From Brevundimonas sp. (GTDB lineage Bacteria; Pseudomonadota; Alphaproteobacteria; Caulobacterales; Caulobacteraceae), in the NCBI RefSeq assembly GCF_003248455.1, contig NZ_QFNM01000037.1, positions 1 through 24,173 of the forward strand: DNA of 24,173 nt, given 5' to 3'. This document shows, in pieces, positions 14,640 through 21,859 of this stretch (position 1 is the stretch's first letter; each line of letters begins with the position of its first letter). A program made the position numbers and the translations under genes. The notes beneath the pieces are model-generated. The model was given only the letters and a program-made list of their open reading frames with translations. It searched no databases and was not told the origin of the DNA.

Positions 14640-16153
14640 CGACGGAGACGACCGCCGCCGCCGATTTCGACGCCTTCGCCGCCGGTCTTGGGGCCGGTCG
14701 GCCGCAGGTGATCGTGCGCCGGATCATCGACGACCTGGAGACGCCGGTCTCGGCCTATCTGAAACTGGGCCGGGATCGCCCCTACGCCTGTCTGCTGGAA
14801 TCGGTGGAAGGCGGCGCGGTCAACGGCCGCTATTCGATCCTGACGCTGGACCCCGACGTGGTCTGGCGCTGCCGCGCCAACGCCGCCGAGATCGCGCGCG
14901 GTTCCAACATTGCTCAGGGCGTCTTCACGCGCGATGCCCAGCCGGCGCTGCAATCGCTGCGCAGCCTGATCGCAGCATCGCGGTTCGACCTCCCCGGCGA
15001 TCTGCCGCCGATGGCGGCCGGTCTGTTCGGCGTGTTCGGCTACGACATGGTGCGGCTGCTTGAGCCATTGGGCGCGCCCAATCCCGATCCGCTGGACCTG
15101 CCGGACGCCGTCCTGACCCGTCCGTCGCTGGTGGCTATCTTCGATTCGGTGCGTCACGAGATCGTGCTGATCGCGGCCGCCTACCCCGATGCACGACTGG
15201 AGGCGGAGGCGGCGCATCAGGCGGCGATCACGCGCCTCGACGCCTTCGAATCCGCCCTTCGCGAGCCCCTGCCCGTCCGCGCCCCGCCGTTGGAGACGCC
15301 TGCGCCCGCCTTCGCCTCGCCGGTCGATGAAGCGGGCTTTGGCGGGATGGTGGCCCGGGCCAAGGACTATATCGCCGCCGGCGACATCTTCCAGGTCGTG
15401 CTTAGCCATCGTTTCTCCGCGCCCTGGTCAGCCGATCCCTTCGCCTTCTATCGTTCGCTGCGTCGTCAGAATCCTTCGCCCTATCTGTTCTATCTGAACT
15501 TCGACGGCTTTCAGCTGGCCGGCTCTAGCCCTGAAATCCTAGTCCGCCTAAAAAATGGCGAAGTGACCATTCGTCCCCTGGCCGGCACCCGGGCGCGCGG
15601 CGCCACGCCCGAGGCGGACAAGGCGCTGGAGGCCGAACTTCTGGCCGACCCCAAGGAGCGTGCCGAGCACCTGATGCTGCTGGACCTGGGCCGCAACGAC
15701 GTGGGGCGCGTGGCCGCGCCCGGCACGGTCGAGGTGACGGAAAGCTTCGTCGTCGAACGCTACAGCCAGGTCATGCACATCGTCTCCAACGTGCGCGGCA
15801 AGGCCGATCCCAGGCTGGACGCCGTCGATACCCTGCTGGCCGCCCTGCCCGCCGGCACCCTGTCGGGCGCGCCCAAGGTGCGGGCCATGGAGATCATCGA
15901 CGAGCTGGAAAGCGAAAAGCGCGGGGTCGGCTACGGCGGCGGGGTCGGCTATATTTCGGCCGGAGGCGAGGCGGACATTTGCATCACCCTGCGCACCGCC
16001 CTGTTCGCGGACGGCAGAATCTTCGTCCAGGCGGGCGCCGGCGTCGTCGCCGACAGCGACCCGGCCGCCGAATACGCCGAGACCCGGCACAAGGCGCGCG
16101 CCCCGATGCGAGCGGCCGAGGAGGCCTGGCGCTTTCGCACTGGCGATCGCTAG
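14636..16153 (+). CDS. trpE: Anthranilate synthase component I
   Basis: Chorismate-utilising subunit of anthranilate synthase, 505 aa (EC 4.1.3.27), making anthranilate from chorismate with ammonia supplied by TrpG. The N-terminal tryptophan-binding element LLES is at 53-56, so feedback inhibition is expected. The catalytic half shows DIFQVVLSHRFS, PYLFYLNF, the GSSPEIL block, RPLAGTRARG, LLDLGRNDVGRVA, AGTLSGAPK and the C-terminal VQAGAGVVADS. Its ATG overlaps the upstream ppiD stop (ATGA), so translation is coupled to the chaperone gene. No tryptophan-rich leader peptide or attenuator precedes it, because it has essentially no 5' untranslated region. It is separated from trpG by a small reverse gene. 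Confidence 0.97.
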   Translation: MTTETTAAADFDAFAAGLGAGRPQVIVRRIIDDLETPVSAYLKLGRDRPYACLLESVEGGAVNGRYSILTLDPDVVWRCRANAAEIARGSNIAQGVFTRDAQPALQSLRSLIAASRFDLPGDLPPMAAGLFGVFGYDMVRLLEPLGAPNPDPLDLPDAVLTRPSLVAIFDSVRHEIVLIAAAYPDARLEAEAAHQAAITRLDAFESALREPLPVRAPPLETPAPAFASPVDEAGFGGMVARAKDYIAAGDIFQVVLSHRFSAPWSADPFAFYRSLRRQNPSPYLFYLNFDGFQLAGSSPEILVRLKNGEVTIRPLAGTRARGATPEADKALEAELLADPKERAEHLMLLDLGRNDVGRVAAPGTVEVTESFVVERYSQVMHIVSNVRGKADPRLDAVDTLLAALPAGTLSGAPKVRAMEIIDELESEKRGVGYGGGVGYISAGGEADICITLRTALFADGRIFVQAGAGVVADSDPAAEYAETRHKARAPMRAAEEAWRFRTGDR

Positions 16154-16156
16154 GCC

Positions 16157-16366
16157 TTACCGGGCGCCGTAGGTCGCGGCCGGGTCTTCAAGGTGAACGC
16201 CTGGCCCGATCACGACGACCCCGGCCATGGCGATGGCCGCCGCAGCCGCAAGCGCGGCGGCCCCCAGGGCCGCCAGCGGATGGATCGGATCGGGTTCGAC
16301 CTCGATCAGCTTGGCCTTCGCGGCGGCGATCTTGTCGGCGATGTCTTGTTCAGCGGTCAGTTTCAC
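16157..16366 (-). CDS. Small membrane protein of unknown function inside the trp cluster
   Basis: A 69-aa product starting MKLTAEQDIADKIAAAKAKL from a GTG codon, with GGGG 5 bases upstream. A charged, helical N-terminal about 25 residues is followed by one alanine-rich transmembrane segment (about 31-55) and a short acidic tail. Codons are strongly G/C-ending, as in neighbours, which supports coding. It lies on the opposite strand between trpE and trpG, its stop only 3 bp from the trpE stop. I do not recognise the family. It could be a conserved Caulobacterales hypothetical protein; it is not a component of tryptophan synthesis. Confidence 0.7.
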   Translation of the reverse strand: MKLTAEQDIADKIAAAKAKLIEVEPDPIHPLAALGAAALAAAAAIAMAGVVVIGPGVHLEDPAATYGAR

Positions 16367-16455
16367 GGCCCCAAACTGCGTCAGCCAGTGTTAAGATGCG
16401 CTTTAACGACCGCGCCGCCTTGGCGCGGCGACCGACCACGCCTAAAAGCCAAGCC
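16367..16455. promoter_or_regulatory. Divergent region before trpG with operator-like repeats
   Basis: 89 bp between the reverse small gene and trpG. It contains the inverted repeat GTTAA-N8-TTAAC at 16390-16407 and a hairpin with arms CCGCGCC (16410-16416) and GGCGCGG (16422-16428). The first could be an operator; the second could structure the trpG leader. No tryptophan codon cluster is present. An in-frame ATG at 16396 lies within the first repeat. Confidence 0.45.
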
Positions 16456-17046
16456 ATGATCCTGGTCGTCGATAACTACGACAGCTTCACCTACAACCTC
16501 GTCCACTACCTCGCGGAGTTGGGCGCGCCGACCCATGTGGTGCGCAACGACGATCTGACGGTGGACCAGGCGTGGGCGCTGAACCCCGCCGCCGTGCTGC
16601 TGTCGCCCGGCCCGTGCGCGCCCGATCAGGCGGGAATCTGCCTGCCGCTGATCCAGACGGCGGCCGAATCCATGCCGATCCTGGGCGTCTGCCTGGGGCA
16701 TCAGGCCATCGGCCAGGCTTTCGGCGGCGAGGTGATCCGCGCCAAGACCCTGATGCACGGCAAGACCTCGCCGATCCTGCATGAGGGCCGAAGCGTCTTC
16801 GCCGGCCTGCCCTCGCCCTTCACCGCCACCCGCTATCATTCGCTGGCGGTGAAACGCGAGACCCTGCCGGACTGCCTGGAGGTCACGGCCTGGACCGCCG
16901 ACGGCGAGATCATGGGCTTGCAGCATCGCAGCCGCCCGATCCACGGCGTTCAGTTTCACCCGGAATCCATCGCCACCGAGCATGGCCACGACATGCTGGT
17001 CAACTTCCTGACGATCGCCGGCGTGAAGCGCCTCGCGGCCGCCTGA
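16456..17046 (+). CDS. trpG: Anthranilate synthase component II (glutamine amidotransferase)
   Basis: Class I glutamine amidotransferase of 196 aa that supplies ammonia to TrpE. It starts MILVVDNYDSFTYNLVHYL, the classical TrpG/PabA N-terminus. The catalytic C79 is in GVCLGHQ, and the partners are H168 and E170 in QFHPES. An in-frame ATG at 16396 would add 20 residues of no family similarity; neither start has a clear Shine-Dalgarno, and I prefer the canonical N-terminus. As in many bacteria it may also serve para-aminobenzoate synthesis; no pabB is in view. Only 2 bp separate it from trpD. Confidence 0.96.
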   Translation: MILVVDNYDSFTYNLVHYLAELGAPTHVVRNDDLTVDQAWALNPAAVLLSPGPCAPDQAGICLPLIQTAAESMPILGVCLGHQAIGQAFGGEVIRAKTLMHGKTSPILHEGRSVFAGLPSPFTATRYHSLAVKRETLPDCLEVTAWTADGEIMGLQHRSRPIHGVQFHPESIATEHGHDMLVNFLTIAGVKRLAAA

Positions 17047-17048
17047 TC

Positions 17049-18086
17049 GTGGCTGACGGATTCAAGCCGATCCTGGCCCGGTTGGTCGAGGGTCAGCCGC
17101 TGACGTCGGAGCAGGCGCACGACTTCTTCGCCGCCTGCCTGCGCGGCGAACCGACGCCGTCTCAGGTCGCCGCCGCCGTCACCGCCCTGCGCATCAGGGG
17201 CGAGACGGTGGACGAGATCGCCGCCTTCGCCGCCGCCATGCGAGAAGCCGCCCTGACCTTGGACCATCCCTATGACGTCATCGATACCTGCGGCACCGGC
17301 GGCGACGGCCAGCACACCTACAACATCTCAACCGCCGCAGCCTTGGTTCTGGCCGGCGCGGGCCTGAAGGTCGCCAAGCACGGCAATCGAGCGATGTCTT
17401 CGAAATCAGGATCTTCCGACGTTTTGTCGATCCTGGGCGTCAACCTGATGGCATCTCCGGCGCAGCAGAGGAAGGCGCTGGACGAGGCGGGCATATGCTT
17501 TCTGTTCGCGCCCGCCTATCACGGCGCCATGCGCCATGTCGGGCCGGTCAGGGCCGAGCTCGGCTTTCGCACCGTATTCAATCTGTTGGGGCCGCTTTCA
17601 AACCCGGCGTCTGCGAAGCGGCAGGTCATGGGCGTCTATGATTCCCGGCTGCTGGAGCCGTTGGCCGAGGTGTTGGGACGGCTTGGCGCGACGCGGGCCT
17701 GGACGGTGCATGGCCAAGGGCTCGACGAACTGGCCACCTCGGGTCCGACCGAGGTGGCGGAATGGAAGAACGGCGCCGTCCGCCGCTTTCAGGTCGCGCC
17801 CGAAGACGCCGGCCTTCCGCGCAGTTCCATCGACGCCATTCGCGGCGGCGACGCCGAGGAGAACGCTGCGGCCCTGCGCGCCCTGCTGGCGGGCCGGGCC
17901 GGCCCCTATCGCGACATCGTGGTGCTGAACGCCGCCGCCGCCTTGATGGTGTCGGACCGCGCGAGCGACCTGGCCGAGGGCGCCGCCCTGGCCGCAGCCG
18001 CCATCGACGACGGAAGCGCGGCCCTGGCGCTGGAGCGTCTGGCCCGGATCACCACGACGCCTCTGGACCCCGAAGACGACGCATGA
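17049..18086 (+). CDS. trpD: Anthranilate phosphoribosyltransferase
   Basis: 345-aa enzyme (EC 2.4.2.18) joining anthranilate and phosphoribosyl pyrophosphate to give phosphoribosylanthranilate. Visible motifs are DTCGTGGDG (PRPP binding), KHGNRAMSSKSGSSD, the anthranilate-contacting AELGFRTVFNLLGPLSNP and the HGQGLDE block. The start is GTG, 2 bp after the trpG stop and without its own Shine-Dalgarno, so re-initiation from trpG is likely. Its TGA stop overlaps the trpC ATG in ATGA. It is monofunctional, not fused to trpG as in enterobacteria. Confidence 0.97.
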   Translation: MADGFKPILARLVEGQPLTSEQAHDFFAACLRGEPTPSQVAAAVTALRIRGETVDEIAAFAAAMREAALTLDHPYDVIDTCGTGGDGQHTYNISTAAALVLAGAGLKVAKHGNRAMSSKSGSSDVLSILGVNLMASPAQQRKALDEAGICFLFAPAYHGAMRHVGPVRAELGFRTVFNLLGPLSNPASAKRQVMGVYDSRLLEPLAEVLGRLGATRAWTVHGQGLDELATSGPTEVAEWKNGAVRRFQVAPEDAGLPRSSIDAIRGGDAEENAAALRALLAGRAGPYRDIVVLNAAAALMVSDRASDLAEGAALAAAAIDDGSAALALERLARITTTPLDPEDDA

Positions 18087-18877
18087 CCGACATTCTCGAT
18101 CGCATCGCCGCCTATAAGCGCGAGGATGTCGCCGCCCGAAAGGCCGCCACGTCTCAAGACGCGATCGAGGCCCTGGCCCGTTCGGCTTCGGCCCCGCGCG
18201 GCTTCCGCGCCGCCCTGGAGCGCGTGGAGGAAGAAACGGGCCGCCCCGCCCTGATCGCCGAGATCAAGAAGGCCAGCCCGTCCAAGGGCCTGATCCGGCC
18301 CGATTTCGATCCGCCAGCCTTGGCCAGGGCCTATCAGGCAGGGGGCGCCGCCTGCCTTTCGGTGCTGACCGATGGGCCCAGCTTCCAGGGCGACGACGCC
18401 TATCTGACGGCGGCGCGCGAGGCGGTCGCCCTTCCCTGCCTGCGCAAGGACTTCCTGGTCGATCCGTGGCAGGTCGCCGAGAGCCGCGCCCTGGGGGCCG
18501 ATTGCATCCTGGTCATCTTGGCCATGATCGATGACGGCCTGGCGGCCGAACTGCTGTCGGAGGCCGACCGGTTCGGCATGGATGCGCTGATCGAGACGCA
18601 CGACGAAAACGAAATGGCCCGCGCCTGCGCGTTGGGCGGCGACCTGGTCGGCGTGAACAACCGGTCTCTGCGCAGCTTCGAGGTCGACCTGGAAGTCACC
18701 GAACGCCTGTCGATGCTCAGCCCTGTCCGCGCCCTGCTTGTCGCCGAAAGCGGCATCTTCACGCCTGACGACGTCGCGCGGGTGTCGGCCGCCCACGCCC
18801 AGGCGATCCTGGTCGGCGAAAGCCTGATGCGGCAGGACGATGTCGAAGGCGCGACCCGCGCATTACTTGCGGCCTGA
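18083..18877 (+). CDS. trpC: Indole-3-glycerol phosphate synthase
   Basis: 264-aa (beta/alpha)8 enzyme (EC 4.1.1.48) closing the indole ring of carboxyphenylamino-deoxyribulose phosphate. The motifs IAEIKKASPSKG, CLRKDFLVD, LIETHDE, GVNNRSLRSF and LVAESGI are all in order. The ATG overlaps the trpD stop (ATGA). It is monofunctional, with no TrpF domain, and the gene trpF must lie elsewhere. From memory, in many alphaproteobacteria moaC and moeA follow here; in this window lexA follows directly. Confidence 0.97.
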   Translation: MTDILDRIAAYKREDVAARKAATSQDAIEALARSASAPRGFRAALERVEEETGRPALIAEIKKASPSKGLIRPDFDPPALARAYQAGGAACLSVLTDGPSFQGDDAYLTAAREAVALPCLRKDFLVDPWQVAESRALGADCILVILAMIDDGLAAELLSEADRFGMDALIETHDENEMARACALGGDLVGVNNRSLRSFEVDLEVTERLSMLSPVRALLVAESGIFTPDDVARVSAAHAQAILVGESLMRQDDVEGATRALLAA

Positions 18878-18901
18878 AGACCGTCCTGCCCGGACAAGCG
18901 T

Positions 18902-18916
18902 CGGCGAACGTCGCCG
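18902..18916 (+). terminator. Weak hairpin after trpC, possible terminator
   Basis: CGGCGA (18902-18907) pairs with TCGCCG (18911-18916) around a 3-base loop and is followed by TTAAGTT. The stem is short and the T-tract poor, so termination here is only a suggestion. Confidence 0.35.
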
Positions 18917-18921
18917 TTAAG

Positions 18922-18927
18922 TTGACA
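18922..18927 (+). promoter_or_regulatory. lexA promoter -35 element
   Basis: A perfect TTGACA. The -10 is less clear: TACAGA at 18943-18948 (spacer 15) is one candidate and overlaps the first LexA box. The position fits an autoregulated lexA promoter about 60 bp before the ATG. Confidence 0.6.
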
Positions 18928-18935
18928 TTAGGAAG

Positions 18936-18950
18936 GAACACTTACAGAAC
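18936..18950. promoter_or_regulatory. LexA box 1 (GAAC-N7-GAAC)
   Basis: GAAC at 18936-18939 and 18947-18950 separated by exactly 7 bases. This is the reverse complement of the alphaproteobacterial SOS box GTTC-N7-GTTC. It overlaps the likely -10 region of lexA. Confidence 0.85.
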
Positions 18951-18959
18951 ATCGTCAAT

Positions 18960-18974
18960 GTTCACGGCCCGTTC
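18960..18974. promoter_or_regulatory. LexA box 2 (GTTC-N7-GTTC)
   Basis: GTTC at 18960-18963 and 18971-18974 separated by exactly 7 bases, in the orientation opposite to box 1 and 9 bases from it. It would lie near or just after the transcription start, 33 bases before the lexA ATG. Confidence 0.85.
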
Positions 18975-19007
18975 CGATTCTCCGAGCGGGCGCATGAGGA
19001 CCGGGCG

Positions 19008-19703
19008 ATGCTCACGCGCAAACAGCACGAACTGCTGATGTTCATCCACGAACGCATTCAGGAGACGGGCGTCTCTCCCTCGTTCGACGAGATGAAAGAG
19101 GCGCTGGACCTGGCCTCCAAGTCCGGTATCCACCGACTGATCACCGCCCTGGAGGAACGCGGCTTCATCCGCCGTCTGGCCCATCGCGCCCGCGCTTTGG
19201 AAGTCACCAAACTGCCTGAACAGGCGACCGCCGGCGCGCCGCGCGGCCGGCCCGGGTTCAAGCCCGATGTCATCGAGGGGGGCGCCCCGACGCGGGACGC
19301 GCCGATGGCCGCCAACGACACGCGCGAACTGCCGCTTCTGGGCAAGATCGCCGCCGGCACGCCCATCGCCGCCATCCAGCACGAGCAGGAGCGCCTGCCC
19401 GTGCCGGAATCCATGTTGGGCAAGGGGGATCACTATGTCCTGGAGATCGAAGGCGATTCGATGATCGAGGCCGGGATCCTGAACGGCGACCTGGTCGTGA
19501 TCCGACGCGGCGACACCGCGACCAATGGCGAGATCGTCGTGGCCCTAGTCGAGGGCGAGGAAGCGACCCTGAAACGCCTGCGCCGCAAGGGCGGCTCCAT
19601 CGCCCTGGAACCCGCCAACCGCAACTATGAGACCCGCATCTTCGGCCCCGACCAGGTCGAGGTTCAGGGCAAGCTGGTCGGCCTCATGCGCCGCTATCAC
19701 TGA
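19008..19703 (+). CDS. lexA: LexA repressor
   Basis: SOS master repressor of 231 aa. The N-terminal winged-helix DNA-binding domain (about 1-65) begins MLTRKQHELLMFIHERI. A long linker, of the extended alphaproteobacterial kind, joins it to the S24 peptidase domain. RecA-stimulated self-cleavage is expected between A116 and G117, with catalytic S151 (in EGDSM) and K189 (in ATLKRL). Once cleaved it releases SOS genes. GAGGA at 18996-19000 lies 7 bases before the ATG. The two LexA boxes upstream imply autoregulation. Its stop overlaps the convergent comEC stop by 7 bp. Confidence 0.97.
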   Translation: MLTRKQHELLMFIHERIQETGVSPSFDEMKEALDLASKSGIHRLITALEERGFIRRLAHRARALEVTKLPEQATAGAPRGRPGFKPDVIEGGAPTRDAPMAANDTRELPLLGKIAAGTPIAAIQHEQERLPVPESMLGKGDHYVLEIEGDSMIEAGILNGDLVVIRRGDTATNGEIVVALVEGEEATLKRLRRKGGSIALEPANRNYETRIFGPDQVEVQGKLVGLMRRYH

Positions 19704-21859
19704 CCTCGGGGTCCGTTCGGCGGGTCCAGGGGCGTCTGCCGCGCACCTCCGTCGTCCAAACCGCACGCCAGCCCTGGCCGTCGCGCCAGAGTTCGACCGC
19801 CCCCCCCTCTGGCGAAATCGACGCCGTCCAGAACCAGGCGACCGGCGCAAGCCGAGGGAAGCTCGGTGACGACGGGGCGCACGCCGATGACCACAGCACT
19901 TCGGCACAGCGCTGCCAGCCTTTCTACATCCGGCGCACGGCGCCCCCACCACAGAGCGACCGGCCCGGCGGCGGCATCGTCCGGGCCACAGGAGAAGCGG
20001 TCGCAGCTCCAGCCGTCCGCCTCGCGTTCCGTCAAGGCCAGTCCCCGTCGCCGCGACCACAGATCCACGGCGAACGTCCGCACGCCCGGCCGCAGGACGA
20101 CCGCCTCGCCCTGGCGGCTGAAGGCCGCGTTGGTTCCGCCTTCTGCGATCCAGAGGTCCGGCGCCGGCGCTCGGGGCCAGACCAGCACCGCCGCCGCCAG
20201 CGGCAGGCCCAGCCAGCGCAGCCGTCCCCGCCACAGGCAGATGAAGATCACGCCGAAGAAGGCGATGGGCAGGACGAAATCCGGCGCGCTGGGGATTGTC
20301 CGAACCGCGCCCGGCAGGCTGGCGGTCCAGGACCCGATCGCCAGCATCAGATCGACGCCCCAGCCCGCCACCCACAGAAAGGGCGCTCCCAGTCCCAGGG
20401 GCTCCAGCGCGGCGCCCAGAGCCAGCGCGGGCATCAGAACGAAATCCGCCACTGGCGACGTGCCCAAATTGGCCAGCAGGCCATACATGGCCGTGCGGTT
20501 GAAATGCTGCATGGAGAAGGGGCCGGTCGCCATGCCGGCGACGAGGCTGGCCGCGACCGCCGCCGTGATCCAGCCGGCGAATCGTTGAACCGCCAGGATG
20601 GGCCAGGGCGCGGAAATCTCTCTCGGACCCGGGGGCCAGGCCTCGACCAAGGCCACGAGGGCCGCAGTCGCCGCGAAGGACATCTGGAACCCCGGCGTCA
20701 CGATGGCTTCGGGCTGTATGGCCAGGACGATGAAGGCCGCCACCGCCAAGCCGTGCATGGTCACGGCCTGGCGATCCAGCAGTATGGCCAGAAAGGCGAT
20801 GGATGCGGTGATCGCGGCCCGCTCGGCCGGCGGGGGCGCGCCCGACACCACCAGATAGGCCCCCACCGCCAACAGGCCCGCCACGGCCGCGATCTTCTTT
20901 CCGGGCGCGCGCAAGGCCAGCCAGGCCCAGGCCGCCACGCCCAGCCGCACAGCGAAAAAGACGAAGCCGCCGACGATGGCCATGTGCAGGCCCGACACAG
21001 ACAGAATGTGCGCCAGGCCCGAATCGCGCATCACGTCCATGTCGTCCTGGCTGATCCAGGTCTCGTGACTGGTCGTCATGGCGGCTGCGATCCCGCCCGT
21101 CCGTTCGCCCAACCGCGCCACGATCCGTTCGGCCAGGGCGTAGCGCGCGCCGTTCACCGCCATTTCCAGGCGCAGACGCCAGGGCGGACGGGGCGGATCG
21201 GCCTGGCGCGTCTCACTCAAGGCGAAGGCCACCCCGCCCAAGCCCTGGAAGAAGGCGTTGCGGCCGAAGTCGTAGGCGCCCGGGCTGGCCGGCGGGGGTG
21301 GCGGGTTCAGAATGGCGAACAGTCTGATCGCCTCGCCCGGCCGCGGCGGTTCGCCCCGCACGGTGGCGCGCAGCCGGACCGGCGTCTGGTTCGGCGCCAG
21401 ATCGCGAATCCAGACCGGCGCGATCACCACGCGCGCGCCGCGTTGGCCTGGGCTGTCGACGTCCACCACCCAGGCTTCGACGACGGTCGGCGCCGACAGG
21501 GCGGGCGCGATGGGCGCGGCTACGAAGGCGGTGCGCGCCTTTGCCGTCGCCAAGCCGGCCGCCATACAGGCGATCATCAACAACGGCCATGTGATCCGGC
21601 GCGACGCTCCACGGGCCTTGGCCAGACCCCAGGCCGACGCGGCCGCGCCGACCGCCAGAGCCAGCGGCCAGAACGCAGACTCGAACCTCAGGGCGAAATA
21701 GACGGCGCATCCCCCGCCGAAGGCCACAGGGCCCCACAGGCGCCACCGCGACGCCTGGGCCGCGACCTGCTCGGCCAGCCAGGATCGCAATCGCGCGGCG
21801 GGGGTAGGCTTTGCCGCATCGGGGCGTATAAGGGCCTCGCCTACGGACCCCTCTCCCAT
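19697..21859 (-). CDS. comEC: ComEC/Rec2-family DNA-uptake membrane channel
   Basis: Polytopic inner-membrane protein of 720 aa, the channel that carries single-stranded DNA into the cytoplasm during natural transformation. An N-terminal pair of hydrophobic segments precedes a periplasmic OB-like DUF4131 region (about 105-230). The competence domain follows, with the landmark LSVSGLHMA (SGLHM at 289-293), then further helices to about residue 560. The soluble C-terminus lacks the HxHxDH metallo-beta-lactamase motif of Firmicute ComEC, so it either degrades no DNA or uses another nuclease. The ATG at 21859 is preferred over an in-frame GTG at 21886 because GAGGAAGG precedes it by 7 bases. The start shares CATG with the gltX start on the other strand. 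Confidence 0.93.
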   Translation of the reverse strand: MGEGSVGEALIRPDAAKPTPAARLRSWLAEQVAAQASRWRLWGPVAFGGGCAVYFALRFESAFWPLALAVGAAASAWGLAKARGASRRITWPLLMIACMAAGLATAKARTAFVAAPIAPALSAPTVVEAWVVDVDSPGQRGARVVIAPVWIRDLAPNQTPVRLRATVRGEPPRPGEAIRLFAILNPPPPPASPGAYDFGRNAFFQGLGGVAFALSETRQADPPRPPWRLRLEMAVNGARYALAERIVARLGERTGGIAAAMTTSHETWISQDDMDVMRDSGLAHILSVSGLHMAIVGGFVFFAVRLGVAAWAWLALRAPGKKIAAVAGLLAVGAYLVVSGAPPPAERAAITASIAFLAILLDRQAVTMHGLAVAAFIVLAIQPEAIVTPGFQMSFAATAALVALVEAWPPGPREISAPWPILAVQRFAGWITAAVAASLVAGMATGPFSMQHFNRTAMYGLLANLGTSPVADFVLMPALALGAALEPLGLGAPFLWVAGWGVDLMLAIGSWTASLPGAVRTIPSAPDFVLPIAFFGVIFICLWRGRLRWLGLPLAAAVLVWPRAPAPDLWIAEGGTNAAFSRQGEAVVLRPGVRTFAVDLWSRRRGLALTEREADGWSCDRFSCGPDDAAAGPVALWWGRRAPDVERLAALCRSAVVIGVRPVVTELPSACAGRLVLDGVDFARGGGGRTLARRPGLACGLDDGGARQTPLDPPNGPRGQ
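21827..21832 (+). promoter_or_regulatory. Possible -10 element for gltX
   Basis: TATAAG, 25 bases before the gltX ATG, lies within the 5' coding part of comEC on the other strand. No good -35 was found, so the call rests on the hexamer and on the need for a promoter here. Confidence 0.3.

Noticed and set aside
14600..14660. Search for a trp leader peptide or attenuator before trpE
   Set aside because: trpE overlaps ppiD, so there is no leader, and no run of TGG codons was found before trpG either.
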